Part shown: positions 7,942 through 16,221 of the stretch, in pieces | Position numbering within the stretch: position 1 is the first letter of the stretch | Layout: each line of letters opens with the position of its first letter | NCBI GenBank assembly: GCA_002478115.1 | Contig: DLMH01000187.1 | Coordinates: 62,416-126,415 of the forward strand | DNA from: Candidatus Acidiferrum typicum | GTDB taxonomy: Bacteria > Acidobacteriota > Terriglobia > Acidiferrales > UBA7541 | DNA: 64,000 nucleotides | Direction: 5' to 3' | Notes under the pieces: model-generated | The model's database searches: none | Seen by the model: only the letters and a program-made list of their open reading frames with translations | Told to the model about the DNA's origin: nothing | Made by a program: the position numbers and the translations under genes

Positions 7942-9210
7942 ATGGAACCCATCGGCCGTCTGAACCACTCCCTCCGCCAACTACGCGTCGCGCTTGTGTT
8001 TTCGCTTCTGGCTGGCGTTTTAATGGCGCACTTCACTGTCGCAGCGCAACAGCACCCGAAACCCCAGCGGAGCCACGTTGGCCGCGTTCAGACGGGCCTG
8101 GACGTTCTCGAATCGGAGAAATTCGCTTCGCTGCGCGGTAAGCACGTCGGCCTCATCACCAATCACACCGGCGTGGATTTTCAGGGGCGCTCCACCGTGG
8201 AGGTCCTCGCGAAGGCGCCCGGAGTCCAGTTGGTCGCGCTGTTCAGCCCCGAGCACGGTATCGCCGGCCACGCCGTTGACAAGGTCTCCTCCTCCAAAGA
8301 TCCCTCGACCGGGCTTCCCATCTACAGCCTCTATGGCGAGCAACTGCGCCCCACCGACGACATGTTGAAAGATATTGATGCGCTCGTTTTCGACGTCCAG
8401 GATGCCGGCGTTCGCTTCTATACCTACACCACCACGATGGCCTACTGCATGGAAGAAGCCGCGAAACACGGCATTGCCTTCTATGTGCTCGACCGCCCCA
8501 ATCCCTTGAGCGGTGATATCCTCGAAGGGCCCATGCTCGATGCGGACAAAATCAGTTTCGTCGCCTACTATCCCATCCCCGTGCGTTACGCGCTCACCAT
8601 CGGCGAACTCGCGCAATTCTACAACTCCGAAAATCACATCAACGCCGATCTCCGCGTCATCAAGATGAAAAACTGGCACCGCAATTATTTCTTTGAGAGC
8701 AGCGGCATGCGCTGGATCCCTCCCTCGCCCAATCTCCGCACGCTGAAAGGTTCCATCCTCTATCCCGGCCTGGAAATTCTCCAGAGCGCCGGGGTTTCCG
8801 TGGGCCGCGGCACGGAGGCGCCCTTCGAGGAGTTCGGCGCGCCCTGGATCGCTGGCGACGACGTTGCCGCGGAACTGAACGCAAAGAATCTTCCCGGCCT
8901 GCGCTTTTCCAACCAACCCTTCATTCCCGTCAGCGGCCTATACGCCGGACAGCGTTGCGGCGGCGTCGGCGTCAAGGTTACGGATCGCGCTGCTGCGCGC
9001 TCCATGCGCATGGGCTTGGAAATTGCCGGTATTCTGCAAAAGAAATATCCGCAGCAGTTCGATTCCTCCAAAATCCTGCAACTCATCGGCAATGACCAGG
9101 CCGTGCGTGATCTCCAGGCGGGAACCTCGCCGGAGCAAATCGTCCGCGGCTGGGCCGCCGGCCTCGCCGCCTTCGATCAGGTCCGCCGCAAGTATTTGCT
9201 CTACAATTGA
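7942..9210 (+). CDS. namZ: Exo-beta-N-acetylmuramidase of the DUF1343/GH171 family
   Basis: 422 residues from the ATG at 7942, preceded by TTGGAAG; in-frame starts at 7891 and 7900 lack a ribosome-binding site. Residues about 14-36 form a signal sequence ending near AAQ. The family motifs follow: GLDVLESEKFASLRGKHVGLITNHTG, the FSPEHGIAG segment with a conserved Glu, DVQDAGVRFYTYTTTM, DRPNPLSG and SVGRGTEAPFE. The founding member, NamZ (YbbC) of Bacillus subtilis, removes terminal MurNAc from glycan fragments and is encoded beside nagZ and amiE. Here it is divergent from the NagZ-AmiE fusion across about 110 bases, which probably contain both promoters. Product site: periplasm. Confidence 0.92.
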   Translation: MEPIGRLNHSLRQLRVALVFSLLAGVLMAHFTVAAQQHPKPQRSHVGRVQTGLDVLESEKFASLRGKHVGLITNHTGVDFQGRSTVEVLAKAPGVQLVALFSPEHGIAGHAVDKVSSSKDPSTGLPIYSLYGEQLRPTDDMLKDIDALVFDVQDAGVRFYTYTTTMAYCMEEAAKHGIAFYVLDRPNPLSGDILEGPMLDADKISFVAYYPIPVRYALTIGELAQFYNSENHINADLRVIKMKNWHRNYFFESSGMRWIPPSPNLRTLKGSILYPGLEILQSAGVSVGRGTEAPFEEFGAPWIAGDDVAAELNAKNLPGLRFSNQPFIPVSGLYAGQRCGGVGVKVTDRAAARSMRMGLEIAGILQKKYPQQFDSSKILQLIGNDQAVRDLQAGTSPEQIVRGWAAGLAAFDQVRRKYLLYN

Positions 9211-9234
9211 GCGCTCCTCGACTGCTGCCTGGCC

Positions 9235-10647
9235 TTAATTTTCGGAGCTTCTGCGCACGCTGGACTTCTGCCACCACCGGTAAAACGGCAGCCCCGCCAG
9301 GATCACCAGCAGCCCAATCGTTGAGCGTCCCGGACGCTCCAGCCACAAATTCACCGTCAGCGCCAGCGCGCCCAGAACGAATACCCCGGGAATCCACGGA
9401 TAGCCCCAGCAGCGGTACGGCCGCTCCATCTCCGGCTCCGTCCGGCGCAATCGAAACAGTGCCACCACCGCCAGTCCGTAAAAAATCCAACCCGCAAAAA
9501 TGAACAGGTTCGTCAGCTCCTCAAACGTTCCGCTCAGCGCCAGCACGCTTGCCAGCACTCCCTGAAATATCAGCGCCCGGGCCGGCGTGCGGTATTTCGG
9601 ATGTATGCCATCGGCGATCTTGAAGAAAATTCCATCGCGCGCCATCGCGTAGGGCACGCGCGCGCCGCTCAGGATCGAGGAATTCATCGACCCCAGCGCG
9701 GAAATCAACATCGCCAAAGTTACCCACGCGGCCGCGCCATGCCCCACAACTCGCGCCACCACGTCCGATGCCACGTGCGACGAATTCGCCAGGCTTGCAA
9801 ACGGCAGCACCTTGAAGCAAGCCGCGTTGAACAGCAGGTACACCAGCGCCACGAACGACACTCCGCCCACCAGCGCCCGCGGAAAATTCCTTTGCGGATC
9901 CTTCACCTCCGACCCCACTAGGTTCAAATCCTCCCACCCGTCGTACGCCCACAGCGCCGCCGCCAGCGCCGCCAGAAACGCGCTGAACAATCCCGCACTT
10001 GCCGCCGCAGGCCACACCGGGTCCCCCGCATACGCCCCGCCCGACGGAAGAACAAACGCCACGCCAATCACAATCGCAATGCTCACGAGCTTGATGGCCG
10101 TCAGGAAAATCTGCACGCCTCCGCCCAGCCGTACGCCCAGATAATTCACGCTGGTCATCAGCACCAGCCAGAACACGGCCAGCGGTTGCGCCCAGGTAAA
10201 CGCAAAATCGTACGGTTTGATCCACGCCGTCAGGCCCGGAATCGCCATGTGCACGGTGAAGATCGGCGCCGCCACCGCCGGAAGGAAAAAGCTCAGGAAG
10301 CGCATCATTCCCGCGGCAATCGACGCCGCCGAAGCCGGCCGCCCGACAATCGAGTGCATCCACCCGAACAAAAATCCCCACACCGGCCCGAAGCCGCGCC
10401 GCAAATACGTGTACTCGCCGCCAGCCTCCGGAATCGCCGCGCCCAGCTCCGCATAGGACAGCGCGCCAAAAATCGAAAGCACCGCGCCAACGATCCACGC
10501 CGCGAACACGATCGAAACCGAGTGGCCTTCCCGCGCCATTTCCGCCGGCTTCAGGAAAATGCCCGTTCCGACCATCGTACCGACCACAATGGCCACCGAG
10601 GCCCACGGTCCAAGTCCTCGGACGAGTTCCAGGCGCTTTTCGCTCAT
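9235..10647 (-). CDS. APC-superfamily amino-acid permease
   Basis: 470 residues with about 12 hydrophobic segments. The start, LVRGLGPWASVAIVVGTMVGTGIFLKPAEMA, is the first-helix signature of APC/LAT-type amino-acid transporters, with the unwound GTMVGTGIF substrate site; GALSYAELGAAIPEAGGEYTYLRRGFG is the conserved second motif and ALWAYDGWEDLN lies in helix 6. It is an inner-membrane importer or antiporter of amino acids. The substrate cannot be read from sequence. Its place among cell-wall-recycling genes suggests uptake of stem-peptide amino acids (inference). It ends 25 bases after namZ, tail to tail. Confidence 0.85.
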   Translation of the reverse strand: MSEKRLELVRGLGPWASVAIVVGTMVGTGIFLKPAEMAREGHSVSIVFAAWIVGAVLSIFGALSYAELGAAIPEAGGEYTYLRRGFGPVWGFLFGWMHSIVGRPASAASIAAGMMRFLSFFLPAVAAPIFTVHMAIPGLTAWIKPYDFAFTWAQPLAVFWLVLMTSVNYLGVRLGGGVQIFLTAIKLVSIAIVIGVAFVLPSGGAYAGDPVWPAAASAGLFSAFLAALAAALWAYDGWEDLNLVGSEVKDPQRNFPRALVGGVSFVALVYLLFNAACFKVLPFASLANSSHVASDVVARVVGHGAAAWVTLAMLISALGSMNSSILSGARVPYAMARDGIFFKIADGIHPKYRTPARALIFQGVLASVLALSGTFEELTNLFIFAGWIFYGLAVVALFRLRRTEPEMERPYRCWGYPWIPGVFVLGALALTVNLWLERPGRSTIGLLVILAGLPFYRWWQKSSVRRSSEN

Positions 10648-10700
10648 ACTCCTCCGCGCAAATCCTTGGCTACCGAGTCTAGCCCATTTCCCTCACCCAA

Positions 10701-10813
10701 TTTGGAGTGCGGCGGCTCGCCGCCGCTTTTACAGCCGCATGCCCCGCTACCAAACCACAATTCCCCCACCCGCTTTCTCCGTGGCACAGTCACTCCTGAC
10801 TGTGCTCTTGGGT
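10701..10813. repeat. Composite dispersed repeat, family A followed by family B
   Basis: Family A (GGAGTGCGGCGGCTCGCCGC, then CGCTTTTA) is at 10701-10731. Family B (GGCACAGTCACTCCTGACTG, then TGCTCTTGGG) is at 10782-10813, after a C-rich linker. The same A-linker-B order occurs at 21915, 25466 and 33304. It lies between the two minus-strand transporter genes. Confidence 0.75.
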
Positions 10814-10917
10814 TCGTCTTTGTATCGGCTGCCTTTTTACCCAGAGCGTAGCGAAGGGCTGAGGCGGGCGCCTTCTCCATCCTCACCAACTCCCGCCCAA
10901 CTTTCTCCTCCAATTCC

Positions 10918-12357
10918 TCACGCAGCCGCTCGTCGCTCCGGAATTACCCGGCTCACCGCGGCCCCAACAACAAACGTCACGCACGCCCCAATCAGCACGT
11001 ACCACGTAAACGCGATCTTCGTGTACCGAAACACGAGCAGCACCGTCGCCAGCCCCGCAAACATCCCTGCCAGCGAGCCACGCGAATTTGCCCGCACATC
11101 AAACGTTCCCAGCAAAAACAGCCCCAGCAAACTTCCAAACGGCAGTGAAGCGACCGTCAACCCGGCCTCCAGCACGGGTCCCCATTTCACCAGCCCAAGG
11201 ACGATCAACACCGCGCCCCACACCAGCGTCATTCTCCGCGAAAGCTTCAAGAAATTGTCGGGATGCGTGGAACCCCCGCGTAGCGCCGCCAGGTCCATCA
11301 CGCTCGAAGCCGCCAACGAATTCAGCGACCCGCTTGCGTTGGACATCGCCACCGCCAGAATCGAGGCCAGCAACAGCCCCGCCAGCCCCGTCGGCATCTC
11401 ACGTATCAGGAACAGCGGGAGGATGCGATCCGTCCGTTCTCCCGCGGCCAGCAGCGGCGTATGCTGCGCAAATACAAAAAGCGCCACGCCCACCAGCAGA
11501 AAAATGGTGAACTGAAACAGCACAATAAAGCCGCTTGCCAGCAACGCGCGCCGGCTGTCTTTCTGATTTCGCGCCGCCAGCAGCCTTTGCACGATCGTCT
11601 GGTCCGTTCCGTGGCTCGCCATGGTCAGGAACGCTCCCCCAATCACTCCCGACCAGAACGTATACTTCGTCGCCAGATTCCAGGAAAAATCCAGCACCTG
11701 CAGCTTGTTCCCACTTACTGCCGCCACCTGACTCACTTCCGCCCATCCTCCGGGGATGCGATGCAGCAGCAAGCCCAGGGTGAGCAGGCTCCCCGTCAGG
11801 TACAGCAGGAACTGCGCCACGTCCGTCCAGATCACTGCCTTCATTCCACCTTCAAATGTGTACAGCACCGTCAGCGCAATCACGATGAATACCGCCAGCC
11901 GCTCGGATGTGCCCAGCGCAACGCTTACCACCAGCGCAATCGCGGAGACGCGTACACCCTCCGCCAGTGTCCGTGTCGCCAGAAACGTCACCCCGGCAAC
12001 GGCACGCATCCGGCTGCCAAAGCGCTTTTCGATCAAAGCGTAGGCGGTCAGGTATTCCCCGCGAAAATATCCTGGCAGGAAAATGATCGTGATCAGAATC
12101 CGCCCAACGATGTATCCGAACACCAACTGCAAAAACGTCATGTTCCCCGAATACGCAATCGCCGGTGTCCCGATGATCGTGAGCGTGGAAGTTTCCGTGG
12201 CGACAATCGAAAACGCCAGCGCCCACCACGGCGCGCTGCGTCCTCCCAGGAAATAGTCGCGCGCGTCCTGCTGCCCTCGCCGGAAATGCAATCCCAGCGC
12301 TGTCACTCCCAACAGGTACGCAATAACAATCGCCAGATCCACCGGATGAATGTGCAT
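10918..12357 (-). CDS. Sodium:solute symporter (SSS/SLC5 family), candidate MurNAc/amino-sugar importer
   Basis: About 479 residues from the Met at 12357 (MHIHPVDLAIVIAYLLG); two earlier Mets at 12366 and 12375 are possible. About 13 hydrophobic segments. SSS features include YFLGGRSAPWWALAFSIVATETSTLTIIGTPAIAY (helices 1-2), YFRGEYLTAYALIEKRFG and a helix rich in Ser/Thr, SHGTDQTIVQRLLAARN, typical of solute:Na symporters. In Tannerella forsythia an SSS protein (MurT) imports MurNAc and is encoded with a MurNAc kinase and MurQ. The same three gene types occur in this island, which supports but does not prove a MurNAc or GlcNAc role. Inner membrane. Confidence 0.85.
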   Translation of the reverse strand: MHIHPVDLAIVIAYLLGVTALGLHFRRGQQDARDYFLGGRSAPWWALAFSIVATETSTLTIIGTPAIAYSGNMTFLQLVFGYIVGRILITIIFLPGYFRGEYLTAYALIEKRFGSRMRAVAGVTFLATRTLAEGVRVSAIALVVSVALGTSERLAVFIVIALTVLYTFEGGMKAVIWTDVAQFLLYLTGSLLTLGLLLHRIPGGWAEVSQVAAVSGNKLQVLDFSWNLATKYTFWSGVIGGAFLTMASHGTDQTIVQRLLAARNQKDSRRALLASGFIVLFQFTIFLLVGVALFVFAQHTPLLAAGERTDRILPLFLIREMPTGLAGLLLASILAVAMSNASGSLNSLAASSVMDLAALRGGSTHPDNFLKLSRRMTLVWGAVLIVLGLVKWGPVLEAGLTVASLPFGSLLGLFLLGTFDVRANSRGSLAGMFAGLATVLLVFRYTKIAFTWYVLIGACVTFVVGAAVSRVIPERRAAA

Positions 12358-12457
12358 GAGCACCATGCCGCGCAAAACTATAGGGAAGTTCCGCGGAGCG
12401 AGTCGAGAATAGTGGCTGCGTGCAACACCGTCAAGACAACACTCCGCACGATTTCCC

Positions 12458-12488
12458 TTGGGAGTGCGGCGGCTTGCCGCCGCTTTTG
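12458..12488. repeat. Dispersed palindromic repeat, family A
   Basis: GGAGTGCGGCGGCTTGCCGC followed by CGCTTTTGCG. The 55 bases after it resemble those after the family A copy at 14438 (GCAA/GCAG, then AAGAAGA), so these two belong to one subfamily that lacks the family B partner. It lies in the 314-base gap between the symporter and the kinase. No other feature is visible there. Confidence 0.65.
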
Positions 12489-12671
12489 CGCCGTGAGCAA
12501 TGCGGCAAAAGTATTTTTCTCAAGAAGACTTGCCGGCCGCCACCACTCTGGCAGCTTTTCTCTGGGGTTCACCGAATTCCGGTCTAGCCAATCTCCCCTT
12601 ACCCGCAACCCTTTCAGCACCCCGCCCCTCGCCCTTGCGCACCTATCCCCCGCCTCGCGTATGCTTTGGCT

Positions 12672-13601
12672 ATGCGCTACGTTCTGGGGTTCGACGGCGG
12701 CGGCACGAAAACGGAATGTGTCCTCATGGACGAATCGCGCCACGTGCTTGCGCGCAGCCGCAGCGGCCCTTCCAATCCCATGCGCGTCGGATTCGGCGGC
12801 GCGCTCGCTGCCGTCTGTGAAGCTGCGCGCTGGGCCCTGCAGTCCGCCAATATCCCGCCGGCGGAAGTCTTCGCTCTTTGTGCGGGTCTTGCCGGAGCGG
12901 GCCACGCGGACGCCGAACGAAAAATGAAGCGCCTCCTCGAGGAAGAATTTCCCGGCAAAACTGTAGTGGTGTGCACCGATCTTGAGCTTACTTTGGAGGC
13001 CACCGGCGAAGGTCCCGCGATTGTCCTGATTGCCGGCACCGGTTCCGCCGCGGTCGGGCGCGATGCGCAGGGCCAGATCGCCCGCATTGGCGGCCACGGC
13101 CCGCTCCTCGGAGACGAAGGTAGCTCTTTCGATGTGGGCCGGCGCGCTGCCATTGCTGCACTACACGAGTTTGATCGTGCCGGTGTCAACTCCACGATGG
13201 GCCGGTTGATTCTCCAGGAACTCAACGCCACTACTTGGCACGAAGTCCAATCCCTCGCCCACGATGTCCCCGATGAAGTCTTTCCCAAGATCTTTCCCGT
13301 GATTCTGCGGGCCGCGGATCAAGGTGATGCCGCCGCGCTAGCCCTGCTCCAGGCGGCCGCCGCCGACCTCGCCACGCTCGTCGCCGCCCTCATCGAGCGC
13401 CTGCAACTCAAGGATCAGAAATTCCTGCTGGCCAAGACCGGTGGCATGGTGGGCTGCTCCTTCTTCTTTGATCAGCTGGTGGACGAACGCCTCCGCGCCG
13501 TTGCTCCTCAGGCGGAATTTGGCGCCATGGCCATCACGCCCGCTGAATCCGCTGCACGCCTCGCACTTCGCTTCCTGGCGCCCGCAGAGGAAAGGAAGTA
13601 A
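12672..13601 (+). CDS. BadF/BadG-family amino-sugar kinase (GlcNAc or MurNAc kinase, MurK/NagK-like)
   Basis: 309 residues from the ATG at 12672. It opens with MRYVLGFDGGGTKTECVLMD, the phosphate-1 loop of the ASKHA kinase fold; LAGAGH, LIAGTGSAAVGRD (phosphate-2 loop) and GHGPLLGDEGSSFDVGRRA, the sugar-binding segment of GlcNAc kinases, follow. MurK of Clostridium acetobutylicum, which phosphorylates MurNAc and GlcNAc at O6, belongs to this family. MurNAc-6-phosphate made by it would be the substrate of MurQ at the other end of the island. It is followed without a gap by the next gene, so they are probably co-transcribed. Cytoplasmic. Confidence 0.88.
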   Translation: MRYVLGFDGGGTKTECVLMDESRHVLARSRSGPSNPMRVGFGGALAAVCEAARWALQSANIPPAEVFALCAGLAGAGHADAERKMKRLLEEEFPGKTVVVCTDLELTLEATGEGPAIVLIAGTGSAAVGRDAQGQIARIGGHGPLLGDEGSSFDVGRRAAIAALHEFDRAGVNSTMGRLILQELNATTWHEVQSLAHDVPDEVFPKIFPVILRAADQGDAAALALLQAAAADLATLVAALIERLQLKDQKFLLAKTGGMVGCSFFFDQLVDERLRAVAPQAEFGAMAITPAESAARLALRFLAPAEERK

Positions 13602-13602
13602 C

Positions 13603-14403
13603 GTGCCGGAGCTCGAGCAAGAGCTGCAACTCGCGCGTACCGCTACGGGTGATGACCTGAGCGCCCTGCTTTATCACCCTGCGCCCCAAGTGCTCGCCGC
13701 GCTGCTTGAAAATCCCGCCTTGGATGAAACGAAGCTTTGCCTGCTTCTTTCCCGCAAGGACCTTCCCACGGAAGTACTCGAAAACATTGGTACGCGCAAA
13801 AATCTCCTGAAAAGTTACTCCGTCAAGCGCGCCTTGCTCTTTCATCCGCGCGCTCCGCGCCTCGCCTGTTTGCGCTTGCTGCGCGACATCTACCTTATGG
13901 ATCTTGTCCAGTTCACCCTCTCGCCCGCTGTCTCCGTGGAACTCAAGCTCCTCGCTGAAGGCCAAATCGTTGCGCGCCTCCCGCAATTGCCCCTGGGCCA
14001 AAAGATTGCCCTTGCTCGCCGCGGACCCACGCACGTTGCCGGCGCGCTCGTCGCGGAAGGCCTTGCCAATGTCCTCCCCGTCGCCCTCGATAATCCCTTC
14101 CTGACGGAAGCCCAGGTTCTCAAGGCCCTGGCGCGAGAGAAAACCTCGCTTCGCGTTGTGCAAGCCATCGCCAGTCACCGCAAATGGTCCCAGACCTATA
14201 ACGTGCGCCTCGCGCTTGTGCGCAATCCCTCTGCGCCATTGGCAACCGTGCTCGCCTATTTGCCCCACCTCACAGTATCGGATCTTCGTGAACTCGCGGC
14301 TCCCGGCATCGTCCCGGAAAATCTGCGCCGCTATCTGCAGGCCGAGGTCCAGCGCCGCATGCGCGCCTCCAAAGCCCTGGCCGATAAAAACTCCAAACCC
14401 TGA
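13603..14403 (+). CDS. Helical-repeat protein of unknown function
   Basis: 266 residues from the GTG at 13603, one base after the upstream stop, with the GGAAG of the preceding gene end as ribosome-binding site. The protein is a run of short helix pairs with the recurring pattern L..NP.....L and LF..PRAP (residues 25-45, 75-95, 155-165, 205-220), like variable leucine-rich or HEAT-type repeats. No signal peptide or membrane segment is visible. Such repeats usually form protein-binding scaffolds. The tight link to the sugar kinase suggests a shared process, but none is known. No enzymatic motif is recognised. Confidence 0.78.
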   Translation: MPELEQELQLARTATGDDLSALLYHPAPQVLAALLENPALDETKLCLLLSRKDLPTEVLENIGTRKNLLKSYSVKRALLFHPRAPRLACLRLLRDIYLMDLVQFTLSPAVSVELKLLAEGQIVARLPQLPLGQKIALARRGPTHVAGALVAEGLANVLPVALDNPFLTEAQVLKALAREKTSLRVVQAIASHRKWSQTYNVRLALVRNPSAPLATVLAYLPHLTVSDLRELAAPGIVPENLRRYLQAEVQRRMRASKALADKNSKP

Positions 14404-14437
14404 TCCCTCGCCACTAAATCCTCATGAAGCGCGATCC

Positions 14438-14470
14438 TTTTGGAGTGCGGCGGCTTGCCGCCGCTTTTAC
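14438..14470. repeat. Dispersed palindromic repeat, family A
   Basis: Same family A hairpin (GGAGTGCGGCGGCTTGCCGC) with the AAGAAGA-type tail of the 12458 copy. It marks the end of the recycling island, between convergent genes. Confidence 0.65.
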
Positions 14471-14576
14471 GCAGTAAGCAGCTCCGCGAGAGTGTCTTTC
14501 CCAAGAAGATGCGACCGCCCGGCGCTTACCGCGACTCCGCCGGGGATGCGCGCGCCTCACGCGCGACAAAACCCTT

Positions 14577-15788
14577 CTATTTCCGCAACCTCGCGATCAA
14601 AATCGCCCCCGCAAAAAACAGCACCGCCGAAAACGAAAACGCCGCCTTCACCGAAACCTGCGACCACAACAACCCCACGATAATGCTCGAAAGAAAATCC
14701 CCCACCGCGTTCACTGCCGCCAGTGTCCCGAACGCCATCCCATGCTGTTCTTTCGGTAGAAGTTCCGCCGCCAGCGAATCTTCCAGCGCCTCTTCTGTTC
14801 CCACATAGACGCCCGCGAGCACGAAGATCGCGGCCAATAACCACAGCGAATGCGGCGCCGCTGTCAGAAAAATTGCCGTAACACCTCCAAGCGCATAGCC
14901 TCCTGCGAGAATCGCCTTTCGGTGCGGCACGTGGTCGCTGATCCAGCCGCTGACGTAAGCCGAGCCCGCATAAAACACGTTGTGCAGCGTGTACAGCCCC
15001 ACCGCAACGCTCGTCGCCCAGGCCATTCCATGCGTTGGCGCCAGCATGCGCGTCGCGTACAAAATCAGGAGCGTGTGGGAAAAGTCGCCCGCCCCGAAAA
15101 TCCCCACGCCCAGCAATAACCGGCGAAAGGAACCCGGCAGCGCGCGCAGTCCCGTCAGAAACGACATTTGCTTGCGCGTCGCAATCGGCCGCTCCCGCAC
15201 CAGCAGCCAGAAGCAAAGCACCGCAACCATCCCCGGCAGCAGCGTCCAAAAAAACACCGTGCGATACGCGTGATTCGTTACGCGAAGCAGCCACAGCGCC
15301 GTCAGCGGCCCCGCAATCGCTCCCACCGTGTCCATCAATCGTTCGAAGCCAAACGCGCGCCCGTACGCGGAAGGCGAAACGTCCGCCGCCAGCAGCGCCT
15401 TCTTTGCCGGTGACCTCACTCCCCGCCCGAACCACGCCGCTGCCCGGCCACACAACACATGAATCGCCTGCGTTGCCAGCCCAAACGAAGCCGTCGCCAC
15501 GGCCGTGGCCACATACCCAATAAGCACCAGCGGCTTGCGATGTTTCAGCCGGTCTGTGTAGTAGCCCGCCGCCAGCTTCGTAAAGCTGGACAATCCGTCC
15601 GAAATCCCTTCGATCGCTCCCAGCCACGCCGGCCCCGCGCCAATCGCCGCCAAAAACGCCGGCAGAATGGCCGTGGCGATCTCGTGGCTCCAATCGCTGA
15701 ACAAGCTCGTCAGCCCAACGCCCAGCACCGTCCTGTTCAGCCAGTGCCCGCCGCTTGCATGTTCTGCGCTAGTTTTTTCGGAATTCAC
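14577..15788 (-). CDS. Major facilitator superfamily transporter
   Basis: 403 residues with about 11-12 hydrophobic segments. GVGLTSLFSDWSHEIATAILPAFL forms helix 1, and GRAAAWFGRGVRSPAKKALLAADVSPSAYGRAFGFERLMDTVGA is the helix 4-5 region with a long conserved motif seen in a group of uncharacterised bacterial MFS carriers. A central cytoplasmic loop (RPIATRKQM) divides the two halves. The substrate is unknown. AmpG, the muropeptide permease, is also MFS, but nothing specific to AmpG is visible. It lies 76 bases downstream of the copper-type operon on the same strand, so it may be part of that transcript instead. Confidence 0.82.
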   Translation of the reverse strand: MNSEKTSAEHASGGHWLNRTVLGVGLTSLFSDWSHEIATAILPAFLAAIGAGPAWLGAIEGISDGLSSFTKLAAGYYTDRLKHRKPLVLIGYVATAVATASFGLATQAIHVLCGRAAAWFGRGVRSPAKKALLAADVSPSAYGRAFGFERLMDTVGAIAGPLTALWLLRVTNHAYRTVFFWTLLPGMVAVLCFWLLVRERPIATRKQMSFLTGLRALPGSFRRLLLGVGIFGAGDFSHTLLILYATRMLAPTHGMAWATSVAVGLYTLHNVFYAGSAYVSGWISDHVPHRKAILAGGYALGGVTAIFLTAAPHSLWLLAAIFVLAGVYVGTEEALEDSLAAELLPKEQHGMAFGTLAAVNAVGDFLSSIIVGLLWSQVSVKAAFSFSAVLFFAGAILIARLRK

Positions 15789-15864
15789 AGCCGACAGTGT
15801 ACATTTTCAACAGGCTCTTGCCCAACGAACTTTGCAACGCGGCCAGTCACTAGAAGTTGTCGCA

Positions 15865-16215
15865 TCAATGCCCTTGCTGGTTCGCGTCACCCGCCGGAGG
15901 TGGCGCCGGCACGGCCTTTTCCACCTGCACGATCTTTTCCAGGTGCCCCACGTTTTCCCCCACCACCAGATCCGCGCTGATCTTGTCTCCCGGCTTCAGC
16001 GGCTCGATCTGTTTTTCATCGGCCACCAAGTAATTCATGGTCATTGCAGGCATCAATCCTGGTATCTCGCCGTGTTTCACCGTCACCATCTTCTTCGGCA
16101 CGTCCACCGAGATCACCTCCGCCTGGATCGCATAATGTTTCACCGGCGCCGTCTGGCAGCCTACGCTCGAAATAACAAACATCCCCAGCAAAAGTAGAAT
16201 GAATTGTCTCATCAC
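15865..16215 (-). CDS. CusF-like copper-binding lipoprotein
   Basis: 116 residues. The N-terminus is a lipoprotein signal with a lipobox ending SSVGC (Cys at about 20). The body is a small beta-barrel-like domain with VKHGEIPGLMPAMTMNYLV: a His followed by Met-x-Met, the metal-binding pattern of CusF-type periplasmic Cu(I)/Ag(I) carriers, although the CusF tryptophan is replaced. The C-terminus is Pro- and Gly-rich and ends NQQGH. It lies 6 bases after the TonB receptor gene, so both are on one transcript. It probably ferries copper in the periplasm. Confidence 0.8.
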   Translation of the reverse strand: MMRQFILLLLGMFVISSVGCQTAPVKHYAIQAEVISVDVPKKMVTVKHGEIPGLMPAMTMNYLVADEKQIEPLKPGDKISADLVVGENVGHLEKIVQVEKAVPAPPPAGDANQQGH

Positions 16216-16221
16216 TGCTCC

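Noticed and set aside
11461..12927. 488-codon plus-strand open frame
   Set aside because: Opposite the sodium symporter and runs into the kinase gene; no recognisable domain.
14577..15788. Calling the MFS carrier AmpG
   Set aside because: No AmpG-specific motif or extra helices; length and helix 4-5 motif match a different MFS group.
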